Assembly (NCBI RefSeq): GCF_963921845.1
Contig: NZ_CAWUGZ010000016.1
Coordinates: forward strand, 1-56,827
Source: Commensalibacter sp963921845
Lineage (GTDB): Bacteria > Pseudomonadota > Alphaproteobacteria > Acetobacterales > Acetobacteraceae
DNA length: 56,827 bases
Reading direction: 5' to 3'
Of this stretch, positions 34,298 to 43,580 are shown piece by piece. Made by a program: the position numbers and the translations under genes. The notes beneath the pieces are model-generated. The model was not told the DNA's origin and made no database searches. It saw nothing but the letters and a program-made list of their open reading frames with translations. Each line of letters starts with the position of its first letter. Position 1 is the first letter of the stretch.

Positions 34298-34327
34298 TTG
34301 AAAACTATTAAACCTTCGTCTTATAAC
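34298..34327 (+). promoter_or_regulatory. Sigma-70-type promoter for lptF
   Basis: TTGAAA (34298-34303) and TATAAC (34322-34327) are separated by 18 bases, each one base from the sigma-70 consensus. The AGGA ribosome-binding site (34371-34374) and the lptF ATG (34383) lie at fitting distances downstream. It probably drives the whole lptF-rsmA block. Confidence 0.6.
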
Positions 34328-34382
34328 CGTATAAACTCTATGGTTAATAAATTAACGCAATTTGTCATGCAGGAAAATTTGA

Positions 34383-35537
34383 ATGCGCTTACCTGATTCC
34401 CTGCGTTTACCTATGTTCGACCGCTATATTCTCCGCCAATTACTCATTGCTTTATTGGCCACCACAGGAGGATTGGCAGCACTTATATGGCTAACACAAT
34501 CCCTTCGTTTTGTATCGCTTGTTGTTGACCGAGGCTTGTCCCTCAAAGTTTTTTTGCAATTAACAGGGTTACTTATACCTTCCTTTGTTGCTGTAATTTT
34601 GCCTATTACTGCCTTTGTCGTGACGCAATTTATTTATCAAAGACTTGCCGGCGATAGAGAAATTATTGTCATGCGAGCGGCAGGTGTATCAACGTTTTAT
34701 TTAGCCAGACCCGGTATAATTTGTGCATTTCTTGCTACGCTAGCGTGTTTATTGTTAAATTTATGGATTGTGCCGCATTCTTACCATTCTTTTCGTAGAT
34801 TTGAATATAAAATACGCAACAAGATGGCTGCGTTTATGTTACAAGAAGGTGTCTTTACCAATGTATCGGATAATTTAACCGTATATATACGTTCAAAAGA
34901 TCATAACGGAGATTTAAAAGGTATTTTAGTGGAAGACGATCGCCAACCCACTAATAAAGCCACCGTTTTAGCTGAACATGGGAATATAGTTATCATTAAT
35001 GATAAACCTCAAGTGGTATTATTTAATGGATCAAGAGAAGTCATTGATAAAAAAACAGGTCGTTTAAATGTCTTGAATTTTCAAAGAAATACGATTGACC
35101 TCTCTTCAAATAAAACCGATAGCGGCCGATCCAGGGACGCAACCGAAATGTCCCTTTATGAATTGCTACACCCTAATTCAGAAGAAGTTTTTAACCGAGA
35201 TTATGGAAAATTAGCGGTGGAAGCCCATAGACGATTAACCTCTCCGTTAACCGTTCTATCGTTTGCATTTATTGCTTTGGTGAGTATTTTAAAAGGAGGA
35301 TTTGCACGATATGGCAATATATTAAGACCGCTTGGGGCTATTTTTACGGTAATTGGTTGTATGGCTCTGTCGTTAATTGTTCAAAATCTTGCCAGTCGTA
35401 ATACGATTTTGATTCCTTTAATCTGGTTGATCGCTATAATGCCAGGGGTTATTTCTTCTTTTATTTTATTTGCATCCGAATATAAAAATACCTTTTTGTC
35501 CAAGACTGAATCACCGACCCAAGAACAGAAAATATAG
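34383..35537 (+). CDS. lptF: LPS export ABC transporter permease LptF
   Basis: One of two inner-membrane permeases that extract LPS and pass it to the Lpt bridge. The 384-residue protein has the YjgP/YjgQ layout: three N-terminal membrane segments, a periplasmic beta-jellyroll domain (about 120-270) and three C-terminal segments. Family landmarks are FDRYILRQLL at the start, GDREIIVMRAAGVSTFYLARP in the first cytoplasmic loop and EAHRRLTSPLTVLSFAFIALV after the periplasmic domain. AGGA lies eight bases before the ATG. lptG begins two bases after its stop. Confidence 0.95.
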   Translation: MRLPDSLRLPMFDRYILRQLLIALLATTGGLAALIWLTQSLRFVSLVVDRGLSLKVFLQLTGLLIPSFVAVILPITAFVVTQFIYQRLAGDREIIVMRAAGVSTFYLARPGIICAFLATLACLLLNLWIVPHSYHSFRRFEYKIRNKMAAFMLQEGVFTNVSDNLTVYIRSKDHNGDLKGILVEDDRQPTNKATVLAEHGNIVIINDKPQVVLFNGSREVIDKKTGRLNVLNFQRNTIDLSSNKTDSGRSRDATEMSLYELLHPNSEEVFNRDYGKLAVEAHRRLTSPLTVLSFAFIALVSILKGGFARYGNILRPLGAIFTVIGCMALSLIVQNLASRNTILIPLIWLIAIMPGVISSFILFASEYKNTFLSKTESPTQEQKI

Positions 35538-35539
35538 AC

Positions 35540-36658
35540 ATGTTTATTGCGAAAACAATTTCATTTTATATCGCTAAGCAATTTACGTTAGCCTCTATAT
35601 CTATGATTCTTGCGTTGACAGGTTTGGTCTCTTTGTTCGACTTTATTGATTTACTTCGTCGCGTTGCAACACGACCCCATGTGTCAACCAACATAGCCAC
35701 CACCATAGCGCTTTACCACATACCAAACTTTTGTATGCAAATATTACCTTTTGGAATATTACTAGGAGGAATAATTTGTTTTTGGCGTTTAACGCGTTCA
35801 TCAGAATTAATTGTTACTAGGGCTGCAGGGATATCTGCATGGCAATTTCTTATGGCACCGGTGGCCTGTGCATTTTTTATTGGTCTGTTCTCAACGACGA
35901 TTATATCACCAATCTCATCTACTTTTTTTCGTCAAGCTGAAATTTTAGACCAGACGTATTTAAGATCAGGCGGGGGGAAATTAACCGATTTATCTGCGGG
36001 TTCCTTATGGGTTAGACAATCTGATGATGAACTCAAATCTAAGGGCGTAGCCATTTTACATGCACAAGAAGTCAAAGTTAATAAAAACGTTCTTACCATG
36101 AAAGGTATTACCGTCTTTAGATTAGACGATATGGATCATCTTTTACTTCGTATTGAATCGCCATCGGGTTACCTAGAACATAATCAATATTGGGTTTTGA
36201 ACAACGCTCGTTTTATTAAACCCGACAAGCTTCCTAAATTTATGGGCGTCGTTCGACTGCCCACCAATTTATCTTTGGGAAACATACAAGAAAGTTTCTC
36301 GTCACCCGACACACTGTCCTTCTGGGTATTGCCCAGTTTTATTAAGTTACTTGATCGGTCGGGTTTCTCTTCTATAAGCCATCGACTTCATTTTCAATCT
36401 TTACTTGCACAACCCCTCTTAGCGAGTACTATGGCACTTGTTGCGGCTGGCTTTGCTACACGTTCAACACGCAGGGGCGGAGTTACCCAAATGATTGGCT
36501 CAGGCGTTGCGGCCGGTTTTACTTTGTTTACTATTTCGAAAGTTGCTGAACAATTTGGAGAGTCCGGAGCGTTACCCATATTCATGGCAGCGTGGGCACC
36601 AACAGCAGCGGGATTATGTTTAGCGATTTCACTTCTTATTCATTTAGAAGATGGCTAA
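35540..36658 (+). CDS. lptG: LPS export ABC transporter permease LptG
   Basis: Partner permease of LptF. The 372-residue protein has the same layout, starting ISFYIAKQFTLASISMILALTGLVSLFDFIDLLRR, with RLTRSSELIVTRAAGISAWQFL in the first loop and RLHFQSLLAQPLLASTMALVAAGF after the periplasmic domain. The lptF/lptG pair followed by lptD and surA is an envelope assembly operon. Five bases separate it from the lptD start. Confidence 0.95.
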   Translation: MFIAKTISFYIAKQFTLASISMILALTGLVSLFDFIDLLRRVATRPHVSTNIATTIALYHIPNFCMQILPFGILLGGIICFWRLTRSSELIVTRAAGISAWQFLMAPVACAFFIGLFSTTIISPISSTFFRQAEILDQTYLRSGGGKLTDLSAGSLWVRQSDDELKSKGVAILHAQEVKVNKNVLTMKGITVFRLDDMDHLLLRIESPSGYLEHNQYWVLNNARFIKPDKLPKFMGVVRLPTNLSLGNIQESFSSPDTLSFWVLPSFIKLLDRSGFSSISHRLHFQSLLAQPLLASTMALVAAGFATRSTRRGGVTQMIGSGVAAGFTLFTISKVAEQFGESGALPIFMAAWAPTAAGLCLAISLLIHLEDG

Positions 36659-36663
36659 TCCTT

Positions 36664-39030
36664 ATGAAAAAAAAAATTAATTTTTTTAGTCATTTTATAG
36701 AGACATTTTACGTTACACCACAGTGTAATTCCTTTCTTTTTTTAAATTTACTTCCTACGGCACTGGTGACCTTAGGACTGATCAGCACGTGTAATGCCTA
36801 TGCTCAACAGCAAATGGCAATAGCAGCCAGTAATATCGGAAAAACAGGTGGCAAACCATTTTCTGGCAAAGATCCCATCACGTTTCAAGCCAACAAGGTC
36901 TCTTACGACTCTAAAAATGGAAGGGCTGTTTGGCAAGGAGACGTACATATCTGGCAAAACGATCATATATTGCGTGCCGATAAAGTTGTTTACGATCGAA
37001 CGACCAATATAGCTTCTGCCAGTGGCAATGTAACCATGGTCGAACCCGATGGAGAAATGCTTTTTACACAACATGTTCAACTTGGCGAAAACATGCGTGA
37101 AGGCGTTATGGACCAAGTTTATGCCTTGTTAGCCGATAATGGCAAACTGGCAGCAAACGGCGCCAGGCGTACAGGAGGGAAAGTCTATGATTTCAGTAGG
37201 TCTGTATATACGGCTTGTCCTATCTGCATGAAAAACCCCGAAAAACCTCCTTTTTGGCAAATGCGCTCGTACAAAGCAATACGAGATCTTGAGAATAAAC
37301 GTATTGATTTTTCCGATACCTTCATTGATTTTTACGGTGTTCCTCTTTTTTATATGCCCTTTTTCTCAATTGTTGATCCTTCAGAAAAAAGACAAAGTGG
37401 TTTTTTAATACCCAGCTTTAACTGGAGTAGTAAATATATAGGAACCTACACAACTATTCCTTATTATTGGGCAATTAATCAATGGTCGGATGCTACGTTT
37501 TCACCGCTGGTTGCCACCGACTCGGGACCTCAACTCAGCTCAATTTATAGAGCCCGTTTTAATCAAGGAATGCTACGAATTGAAGAAGGTATAGCCGATA
37601 ACACCGTTGGTGACAGATCTTGGCATAATGACGCAGGGGATTTGATTAAAGGTACCGGGGATGGGACTCAAGGCTATTTATTTTTAAAAACTGAGTGGGC
37701 GTTAAACGATCACTGGCGATACGGTGCGGACATAAATTTAGCAACCTCAGCCGATTACATGCGGGACTATCGAATCAGTGGCTATGGTCAAGATACTTTA
37801 TCGTCAGATTTATATTTAGAAGGTTTCGGAGAAGGGGCTTATTCAAAAGTAACCATGCAAGGGTTTCAAGGGTTAAACCGAGGCGTTATCAATGATTCTG
37901 ATCTGCCGTTTGTTTTGCCACGCTATACGTATAGTTTCTTTGGGCAACCCGATGCATTAGGCGGACGTTTTTCCTTAGACACGACTAGCTTTGTCCTTTA
38001 CCGCCCTACTGGCGTTTCTGATCAAAGAGGACAACTCGCATTAAACTGGGATCGACCCTTTGAAAACAATCTAGGCCAAAAATGGTTGTTAACGTTACAC
38101 CTTGATTCAAATGTTTATCGAGCCTCACACCTTAATGAGCAACCCATGTTTTTAAATCATTATGGAACCAAGACGAGTGGACAAGCCCTCCCAACAATCG
38201 CCTTAAAAATGAATTGGCCTTTTCTAAGAGATTTTCATATTGATGATTCCCCCGGTACTCAAATCCTTGAACCCATTGTGCAGTTAATCGCGGCCCCTAA
38301 TGCTAAAGGAGGACGATCTTGGTTAATGCCAAACGAAGACAGTTACAATTACGAGTTTACGGATTCTACCCTATTTGCCCTTAACCGTTTTCAAGGAACG
38401 GATCTTCTTGACGGAGGAGCAAGAGCAAACGTAGGTATACACGGAAATTGGGCATGGAATGGTCATCAAATTGACTTTTTAGTTGGACAAAGTTACCAAG
38501 AACATCTTCCTATTAACATGCCAAAATATTCTGGTTTAAATCATCATATGTCAGACGTGGTTTCAAGATTACGTCTTTCCCCTACACAATGGTTTAGTAC
38601 TACAGGAAGAGCACGAATTGACCCTTATAGTGGAAGCGTTAATTTTGGCGAAGGCGTATTTAATGCTGGGTTTAGGCATTTCGGTTTTAATGGCGGGTAT
38701 GTTTATCAACCGATTACCCCTTATTATTACTTCAACAATTCTATTAACAGCCAAGGACTTTCCAGTGAATATTTAACCAAAGTAAGCGAAATCTCTTATG
38801 GAGCATCCACCGATTGGGATCATTGGCATGCTTCTGTTTTTGGTAGGCGCAGCATTTCTAGAAAGGAAAATGTTGCATTAGGAGGCTCTTTAGGGTATCG
38901 AAATGAATGCTTCAGTCTTGATACCATCTATTTTAAACAATATACTATGATCAATGGTGAAGAAAACAGTGATACCCTGCTGTTTATGTTAACTTTTAAA
39001 ACTCTTGGAACGTTTGGAATAAACGGATGA
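36664..39030 (+). CDS. lptD: LPS-assembly outer membrane protein LptD
   Basis: Outer-membrane barrel that inserts LPS into the outer leaflet. The 788-residue protein starts at ATG 36664 with a signal peptide (basic KKK, hydrophobic LLPTALVTLGLIS, cleavage after AYA). An OstA/LptA-like beta-jellyroll follows (FQANKVSYDSKNGRAVWQGD). The LptD core begins around SVYTACPICMKNPEKPPFW and YGVPLFYMPFFSIVDPSEKRQSG, then a long beta barrel. Cysteines at ACPIC may form the disulfide that LptD needs. The stop overlaps the surA start (ATGA). The ribosome-binding site is weak, fitting translational coupling with lptG. Confidence 0.95.
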   Translation: MKKKINFFSHFIETFYVTPQCNSFLFLNLLPTALVTLGLISTCNAYAQQQMAIAASNIGKTGGKPFSGKDPITFQANKVSYDSKNGRAVWQGDVHIWQNDHILRADKVVYDRTTNIASASGNVTMVEPDGEMLFTQHVQLGENMREGVMDQVYALLADNGKLAANGARRTGGKVYDFSRSVYTACPICMKNPEKPPFWQMRSYKAIRDLENKRIDFSDTFIDFYGVPLFYMPFFSIVDPSEKRQSGFLIPSFNWSSKYIGTYTTIPYYWAINQWSDATFSPLVATDSGPQLSSIYRARFNQGMLRIEEGIADNTVGDRSWHNDAGDLIKGTGDGTQGYLFLKTEWALNDHWRYGADINLATSADYMRDYRISGYGQDTLSSDLYLEGFGEGAYSKVTMQGFQGLNRGVINDSDLPFVLPRYTYSFFGQPDALGGRFSLDTTSFVLYRPTGVSDQRGQLALNWDRPFENNLGQKWLLTLHLDSNVYRASHLNEQPMFLNHYGTKTSGQALPTIALKMNWPFLRDFHIDDSPGTQILEPIVQLIAAPNAKGGRSWLMPNEDSYNYEFTDSTLFALNRFQGTDLLDGGARANVGIHGNWAWNGHQIDFLVGQSYQEHLPINMPKYSGLNHHMSDVVSRLRLSPTQWFSTTGRARIDPYSGSVNFGEGVFNAGFRHFGFNGGYVYQPITPYYYFNNSINSQGLSSEYLTKVSEISYGASTDWDHWHASVFGRRSISRKENVALGGSLGYRNECFSLDTIYFKQYTMINGEENSDTLLFMLTFKTLGTFGING

Positions 39031-40487
39031 TCCGTATACATGATAAGAAAAAAATATTCTTGTTATTACAATTCCCAAAATTATTTTGCATAGGCATGGG
39101 CGTAACAGGACTACTGTTTTTATTTACCCCTTATACCATAGGTACCACCCACCCCACCCGTCAACCCGCAAAATCCTCCACGATTAACTCCAAAGCCATG
39201 GGGAAAGAATTTTCTACGTTTGATGCCCAAGCCGATGAGACAAGTAAAATTGTGGCTGTTATTAATGGTCAATTGTTAACCGAAAGGGACATACATAACC
39301 GAGAGCAACTGTTTCAACTTACCGCTGGAATCAAATTATCACCGGACGTCATGCAAAGAATGCGCCCGCAACTAACGAACCAATTAATCACAGAAAAACT
39401 GCATACCCAAGAGATGCTCAAACGTAATATTAATATTGCACCTGAGCAAATTGCTCAAGCGATAAGCGATATTGAAAAACGCAACGGTATGGCTCCTAAT
39501 TCACTTAGAAATAAACTATCTCAAGATGGGGTTTCATTAAACACCCTTATTGACCAGATACGTCTACAACTTGGATGGGGTAAAGTTCTACAGCAAGAGC
39601 TGGGTAGGCAGAATCAAATTACGGCTGATATGGTAGAACAACGGCAAAAAGCACTAAAAAAAGAAGTCGGTCAACAAGAATTTGAAGTGAGTGAAATTTT
39701 TGTACCGGTTATAAATGCTAGGCATCCTGAACAAGAGTTACAGTTTACTCAGACTATTATTGATCAATTAAGAAAGGGGGCTCCTTTTCCAATAATTGCC
39801 GCGCAATTTTCTCAGGCGCAAAGTGCATTGCAAGGGGGATCTTTAGGTTGGGTGCAAAAAGATAATCTTGACCCTCAAGTCTATGATATTATTAAAAAAA
39901 TGCCTGTAGGAGCAATCTCTAACCCTATAAAAGTTGCAGGGGGTTATATCATCGCCGCACTGGGGGGGCGAAGAACCATTGGTAATGAAATGGGCACCAT
40001 CGTGCGGATAAGGCAAATCTTTCTGCCTTTTTCTTCTAAACTTGATCCTCATAACCCAACGCCCCAGCAAGTTGGCACTCTTAATCAGGCAAACAAATTA
40101 AGAGCTACCTTAAAAACATGCCAAGAAGCCGAACAAGCGAATCAAAAAGCGGGAAATGTTAGAGATTCTGATCCAGGTGAATTACAATTGGAACATTTGA
40201 ACCCAGAAATGGCTAATATTTTACAAGATTTGCAACCTCAACAGGTTAGTAAACCTCTTGTTTCGCTTACAGGTATTGCTTTATTAATGGTCTGTTCACG
40301 TGAAAAGAAAAACATATCTGATATTTCTACCAGTGAAATAGCAAACCAATTACTCGGACAACGCGTAGAACAGGCCTCTCAAGAACTTGATCGGGACCTT
40401 CACCGTCAAGCCATTATAGAAATGCGGAAACCCCTTACCAATGGACCTAGCCCATCAAAACTTAAAGACACTAAAAGAAACCATTAA
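39027..40487 (+). CDS. surA: Periplasmic chaperone/peptidyl-prolyl isomerase SurA
   Basis: Escorts outer-membrane proteins such as LptD through the periplasm. The 486-residue protein has an N-terminal hydrophobic export segment (FCIGMGVTGLLFLFTPYTIG), the SurA N-domain starting IVAVINGQLLTERDIHNREQ, one clear PPIC domain (EFEVSEIFVPVIN to GGYIIAALGGRR) and a second, weaker PPIC-like domain (about 325-430). It overlaps lptD by 4 bases and rsmA by 47 bases. The pdxA gene that often separates surA and rsmA in alphaproteobacteria is absent here. Confidence 0.93.
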   Translation: MIRIHDKKKIFLLLQFPKLFCIGMGVTGLLFLFTPYTIGTTHPTRQPAKSSTINSKAMGKEFSTFDAQADETSKIVAVINGQLLTERDIHNREQLFQLTAGIKLSPDVMQRMRPQLTNQLITEKLHTQEMLKRNINIAPEQIAQAISDIEKRNGMAPNSLRNKLSQDGVSLNTLIDQIRLQLGWGKVLQQELGRQNQITADMVEQRQKALKKEVGQQEFEVSEIFVPVINARHPEQELQFTQTIIDQLRKGAPFPIIAAQFSQAQSALQGGSLGWVQKDNLDPQVYDIIKKMPVGAISNPIKVAGGYIIAALGGRRTIGNEMGTIVRIRQIFLPFSSKLDPHNPTPQQVGTLNQANKLRATLKTCQEAEQANQKAGNVRDSDPGELQLEHLNPEMANILQDLQPQQVSKPLVSLTGIALLMVCSREKKNISDISTSEIANQLLGQRVEQASQELDRDLHRQAIIEMRKPLTNGPSPSKLKDTKRNH

Positions 40488-41295
40488 TTCTTATAACTTA
40501 AAAGCTAAAAAATCCTTAGGTCAGCATTTTCTCTTAGATCCTCATATTAACCAACAAATTGTCTCCACCGCTGGCAATCTTACAGGTAAAAACGTTGTAG
40601 AAATTGGCCCCGGACCAGGAGGGTTAACAAGAGCAATATTATCCAGTCCCGCGAAAACGGTTACCGCTATCGAAATGGATCGACGTGCTGTACCCTTGTT
40701 GCAGGAACTTAAACACATTTATGCAGAACGGTTTCAGTTAATTGAAGGCGATGCCTTAACAACAGATTTAACCCAATTATGCCAAGCGCCGAGGCAAATT
40801 ATAGCTAATCTTCCATACAATGTCGGAACAATTTTGTTATTAAATTGGTTGAAACAAGCTCAAAAATGGCAAAAACTGACTCTTATGTTTCAATTAGAAG
40901 TAGCGGAACGAATTTGTGCACAACCCAACAGCAAACACTATGGCAGGTTATCTGTCATCTCTCAATGGATTGCCGATTGTTCGATTGTAAAAAAATTGCC
41001 TCCAGGAGCTTTTACCCCTGCACCAAAAGTATATTCAGCAGTTGTTCAGATTGTGCCTCATGCTGTGCAACCCACCCAACAACTTTTCCAATCCATGGAA
41101 AAAATTACACGAACCGCTTTTGGACAGCGTCGAAAAATGCTTAAAGGAGCCCTAAAAACTATTAATGGCGAGCGTTTATTATCGACAGCACGCATTGATG
41201 GGTCAAGAAGAGCCGAAACGCTAACACTAGATGAATTCGATAGATTAGCCCATGCGTATCAACGCAACTGTGATGAAAAATCGTGTTCAGCTTGA
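40441..41295 (+). CDS. rsmA: 16S rRNA dimethyladenosine transferase RsmA (KsgA)
   Basis: Dimethylates A1518 and A1519 of 16S rRNA during small-subunit assembly. The 284-residue protein begins with the family lead AKKSLGQHFLLD. SAM motif I is VVEIGPGPGGLTRAI, motif II is AIEMDR, motif IV is IANLPYNVGT (N-L-P-Y) and the C-terminal FGQRRKMLKGAL is diagnostic. Its ATG at 40441 lies 47 bases inside surA. At the 3' end it overlaps the convergent cfa gene by 37 bases. Confidence 0.96.
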   Translation: MDLAHQNLKTLKETINSYNLKAKKSLGQHFLLDPHINQQIVSTAGNLTGKNVVEIGPGPGGLTRAILSSPAKTVTAIEMDRRAVPLLQELKHIYAERFQLIEGDALTTDLTQLCQAPRQIIANLPYNVGTILLLNWLKQAQKWQKLTLMFQLEVAERICAQPNSKHYGRLSVISQWIADCSIVKKLPPGAFTPAPKVYSAVVQIVPHAVQPTQQLFQSMEKITRTAFGQRRKMLKGALKTINGERLLSTARIDGSRRAETLTLDEFDRLAHAYQRNCDEKSCSA

Positions 41296-42485
41296 TACAT
41301 ATAGTCTCGCGTTATGGGTAAGATATCCAATTTAGAACTAAGCTGTATTTGAAAATTGATACAATTTTGATAGTAAAAAGTTAACTCACACCCAGAAAGA
41401 TAAAACTCAAACATACGATAGAAACGCTCATCATACATTTTTATAATTTTATCTTTTTGTTTTTCGATGGCTTCTCTCCATAATTGTAAAGTTTTCGCAT
41501 AATGCAGTCGAAGAATTTCACAGTCCGTAACGTATAATCCACTTTTTTCTATAGCAGGAAATACCTCACTCAAAGCTGGCGAATACCCGCCTGGAAAAAT
41601 ATATTTGTTAATCCAAGCATTCGTTGAACCAGGCCCATCCGAGCGGCCAATCGAATGAAGCAACATCACCCCGTCTTCCTTTAAAAGTTTTTTTATATCT
41701 CTGAAAAATTCGTTATAGAATCGAACCCCAACATGCTCGAACATGCCAACGGAAACGATGCGGTCATATTTCGAGTTAATAAGGCGATAGTCTTGTAATT
41801 CAAAATGCACTTTATCTTGAAGCCCTTCTGCAACGGCTCTTTCTTGTGCAACCTGTAATTGCTCTTTGGATAATGTTATACCCGTAACCCTGGCATCAAA
41901 ATTCTTGGCGAGGTATAACGCCATGCCGCCCCAGCCACAGCCGATATCTAATATGGTTAATTCAGTTTTATTTAAATAGAGTTTAGAGGCAATGTGCCTT
42001 TTTTTGGCTTCTTGTGCTTCGTCCAGTGATTGGGTATCACGATTAAAATAAGCACAAGAATATTGTTTATCTTGCCCTAAAAAAAGCTGATAAAGCGAAT
42101 TTTTTAAGTCATAATGATGGGCAACGTTTTTGCGTGCCTGATGAACACGATTGAGTTGTGACCATGATCGTTTGCCGAATCTGATTAATGAAGCAAACTT
42201 TTCCCCGATGTGATCATGCTGCAAATCGTTTTGTAAAAAAACTTTTAAAACCTCATAAATCGAGCAATCTATTGTTTTGATTTCACCACTCATATACCCT
42301 TCGCCAAATGCAAGACCAGGGTTGACGATTAATCGAAAGCAAATTTTATGCGTCAATAATTGAAATCCAGCTTTATCCTTTGATGAAAAATCCCCATATA
42401 TCCTGCGTTTATAATCAGGGAAGACAACTTCTAACTGCCCTTTTTTAATAAGATGTTTAAGAATATTATCCAATAAACCGAACAT
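41259..42485 (-). CDS. cfa: Cyclopropane-fatty-acyl-phospholipid synthase
   Basis: Methylenates cis double bonds of membrane phospholipid chains with SAM, usually in late growth or acid stress. The 408-residue protein has the N-terminal mobile domain (PGLAFGEGYMSGEIKT), SAM motif I LTILDIGCGWGGMALYLAK, RIVSVGMFEHVG and a C-terminal TLQLWREAIEK. Residues around YSCAYF are also typical. Its 3' end runs 37 bases into rsmA on the other strand. It lies downstream of the rplI terminator and must use its own promoter, which I cannot place. Confidence 0.94.
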   Translation of the reverse strand: MFGLLDNILKHLIKKGQLEVVFPDYKRRIYGDFSSKDKAGFQLLTHKICFRLIVNPGLAFGEGYMSGEIKTIDCSIYEVLKVFLQNDLQHDHIGEKFASLIRFGKRSWSQLNRVHQARKNVAHHYDLKNSLYQLFLGQDKQYSCAYFNRDTQSLDEAQEAKKRHIASKLYLNKTELTILDIGCGWGGMALYLAKNFDARVTGITLSKEQLQVAQERAVAEGLQDKVHFELQDYRLINSKYDRIVSVGMFEHVGVRFYNEFFRDIKKLLKEDGVMLLHSIGRSDGPGSTNAWINKYIFPGGYSPALSEVFPAIEKSGLYVTDCEILRLHYAKTLQLWREAIEKQKDKIIKMYDERFYRMFEFYLSGCELTFYYQNCINFQIQLSSKLDILPITRDYMYQAEHDFSSQLR

Positions 42486-42648
42486 TATTTTCTCCGTTTA
42501 TCGCGCGATGATTTATTCCAATAATTTCATTTACCTTCTTGATGATCTCATCTATTTGGAGAAAAAAAAAAGAGAATTATTTAATTTTAGTAAGATTTGT
42601 GTGAGGTGTTGTATATCCTACAACGAAAAAACCAAACTGAATTGAAAA

Positions 42649-42683
42649 CAAAAAAAAATGGAAGAATACTCTTCCATTTTTTT
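42649..42683 (-). terminator. Rho-independent terminator after rplI
   Basis: A 7-bp stem (TGGAAGA / TCTTCCA) with a 4-base loop is flanked by long A and T runs that extend the pairing. Read leftward it ends in about ten T residues. It closes the rpsF-rpsR-rplI unit. Confidence 0.85.
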
Positions 42684-42710
42684 ACTCTCTATATCACATA
42701 TTTTGATAAT

Positions 42711-43289
42711 TTAGAGTGGCTGTTCATCTTCTGTTGAATTGTTTTCTAACATTTCAAGATTGATCTCTGTTGCAACAACCTCTTCAACAACCTCAACTTT
42801 AGTTGCTTCACCTTTTGCTTGGCGTTCTGCCTCTTCTACAGACCGAGCAACGTTAACCGTCACATCCAAATGAACTTCAGGATGAAGTTTAATGGAGACA
42901 CGATAAACGCCAATCGCTTTAATAGGATGGGCAATTTCCACTTGTTGACGGGTAATGGTTAACCCTTCTTTGCCAGCAGCTTCTGCAATATCTTTTGCAG
43001 TAACCGATCCGTACAAGCTTCCACTTTCACCCGCTTGGCGCACAATAACAAACGATAACCCATGAAGACGCTCCAATAAACGTTCAGCCTCTTCACGTCT
43101 TTTTAAATTATGGGCTTCTAATTGGCCACGCTCTCTTTCAAAACGTTCACGATTTGCAGGAGTAGCGCGCATAGCGCGACCTTGAGGTAACAAATAATTG
43201 CGCGCATATCCAGGTTTTACCTTAACGACATCGCCCATTTGTCCTAGTTTTTCGACCCTTTGAAGTAGAATAACCTCAGTAACTGACAT
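42711..43289 (-). CDS. rplI: Ribosomal protein L9
   Basis: Large-subunit protein at the base of the L1 stalk. The 192-residue protein begins EVILLQRVEKLGQMGDVVKVKPGYARNYLLPQG, the conserved N-domain, then a long helix (about 45-80) and the C-domain. An acidic tail after residue 155 makes it longer than the usual 150 residues, which is common in acetic acid bacteria and relatives. A GAGGGA site lies eight bases upstream. Third gene of rpsF-rpsR-rplI. Confidence 0.97.
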   Translation of the reverse strand: MSVTEVILLQRVEKLGQMGDVVKVKPGYARNYLLPQGRAMRATPANRERFERERGQLEAHNLKRREEAERLLERLHGLSFVIVRQAGESGSLYGSVTAKDIAEAAGKEGLTITRQQVEIAHPIKAIGVYRVSIKLHPEVHLDVTVNVARSVEEAERQAKGEATKVEVVEEVVATEINLEMLENNSTEDEQPL

Positions 43290-43301
43290 TATTTATTTCC
43301 C

Positions 43302-43577
43302 TCAATCTTGAACATAAGGCAAAAGTGCCAAAAAACGTGCTCGTTTAATGGCTTGAGCCAATTCACGTTGTTTCTTTGCCGAAACTGCAGTAATGCGACT
43401 AGGAACTATTTTTCCTCTTTCAGATAAAAACCGAGACAGTAAACGAATATCTTTATAGTCAATCTTTGGTGCATTAGCAGCAGAAAAAGGGCATGTCTTG
43501 CGTCTACGATGAAACGGACGACGCGCTCCAACTGCAATACGTCGACTGGCGATATTGACTTGAAGTGTTTCGGACAT
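43302..43577 (-). CDS. rpsR: Ribosomal protein S18
   Basis: Small-subunit protein that pairs with S6 on the platform. The 91-residue protein matches S18 from RRRKTCPFS through IDYKDIRLLSRFLSERGKIVPSRITAVSAKKQRELAQAIKRARFLALLPY. A GGGAG site lies eight bases before the ATG. It starts three bases after rpsF ends and is followed by rplI after 12 bases. Confidence 0.98.
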   Translation of the reverse strand: MSETLQVNIASRRIAVGARRPFHRRRKTCPFSAANAPKIDYKDIRLLSRFLSERGKIVPSRITAVSAKKQRELAQAIKRARFLALLPYVQD

Positions 43578-43580
43578 TAA

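Larger units (their letters stand above)
33657..34382. other. 726-base gene-free region
   Basis: No open frame longer than about 20 codons and no tRNA-like fold. It contains a strong hairpin (33841-33877) and, at the right end, a good promoter for lptF (34298-34327). The rest is AT-rich without recognisable repeats. A small RNA gene starting near or containing the hairpin is possible but not shown. Confidence 0.5.

Noticed and set aside
42486..42648. Possible small gene between cfa and the rplI terminator
   Set aside because: Only short frames without ribosome-binding sites; it is the cfa leader and promoter region.
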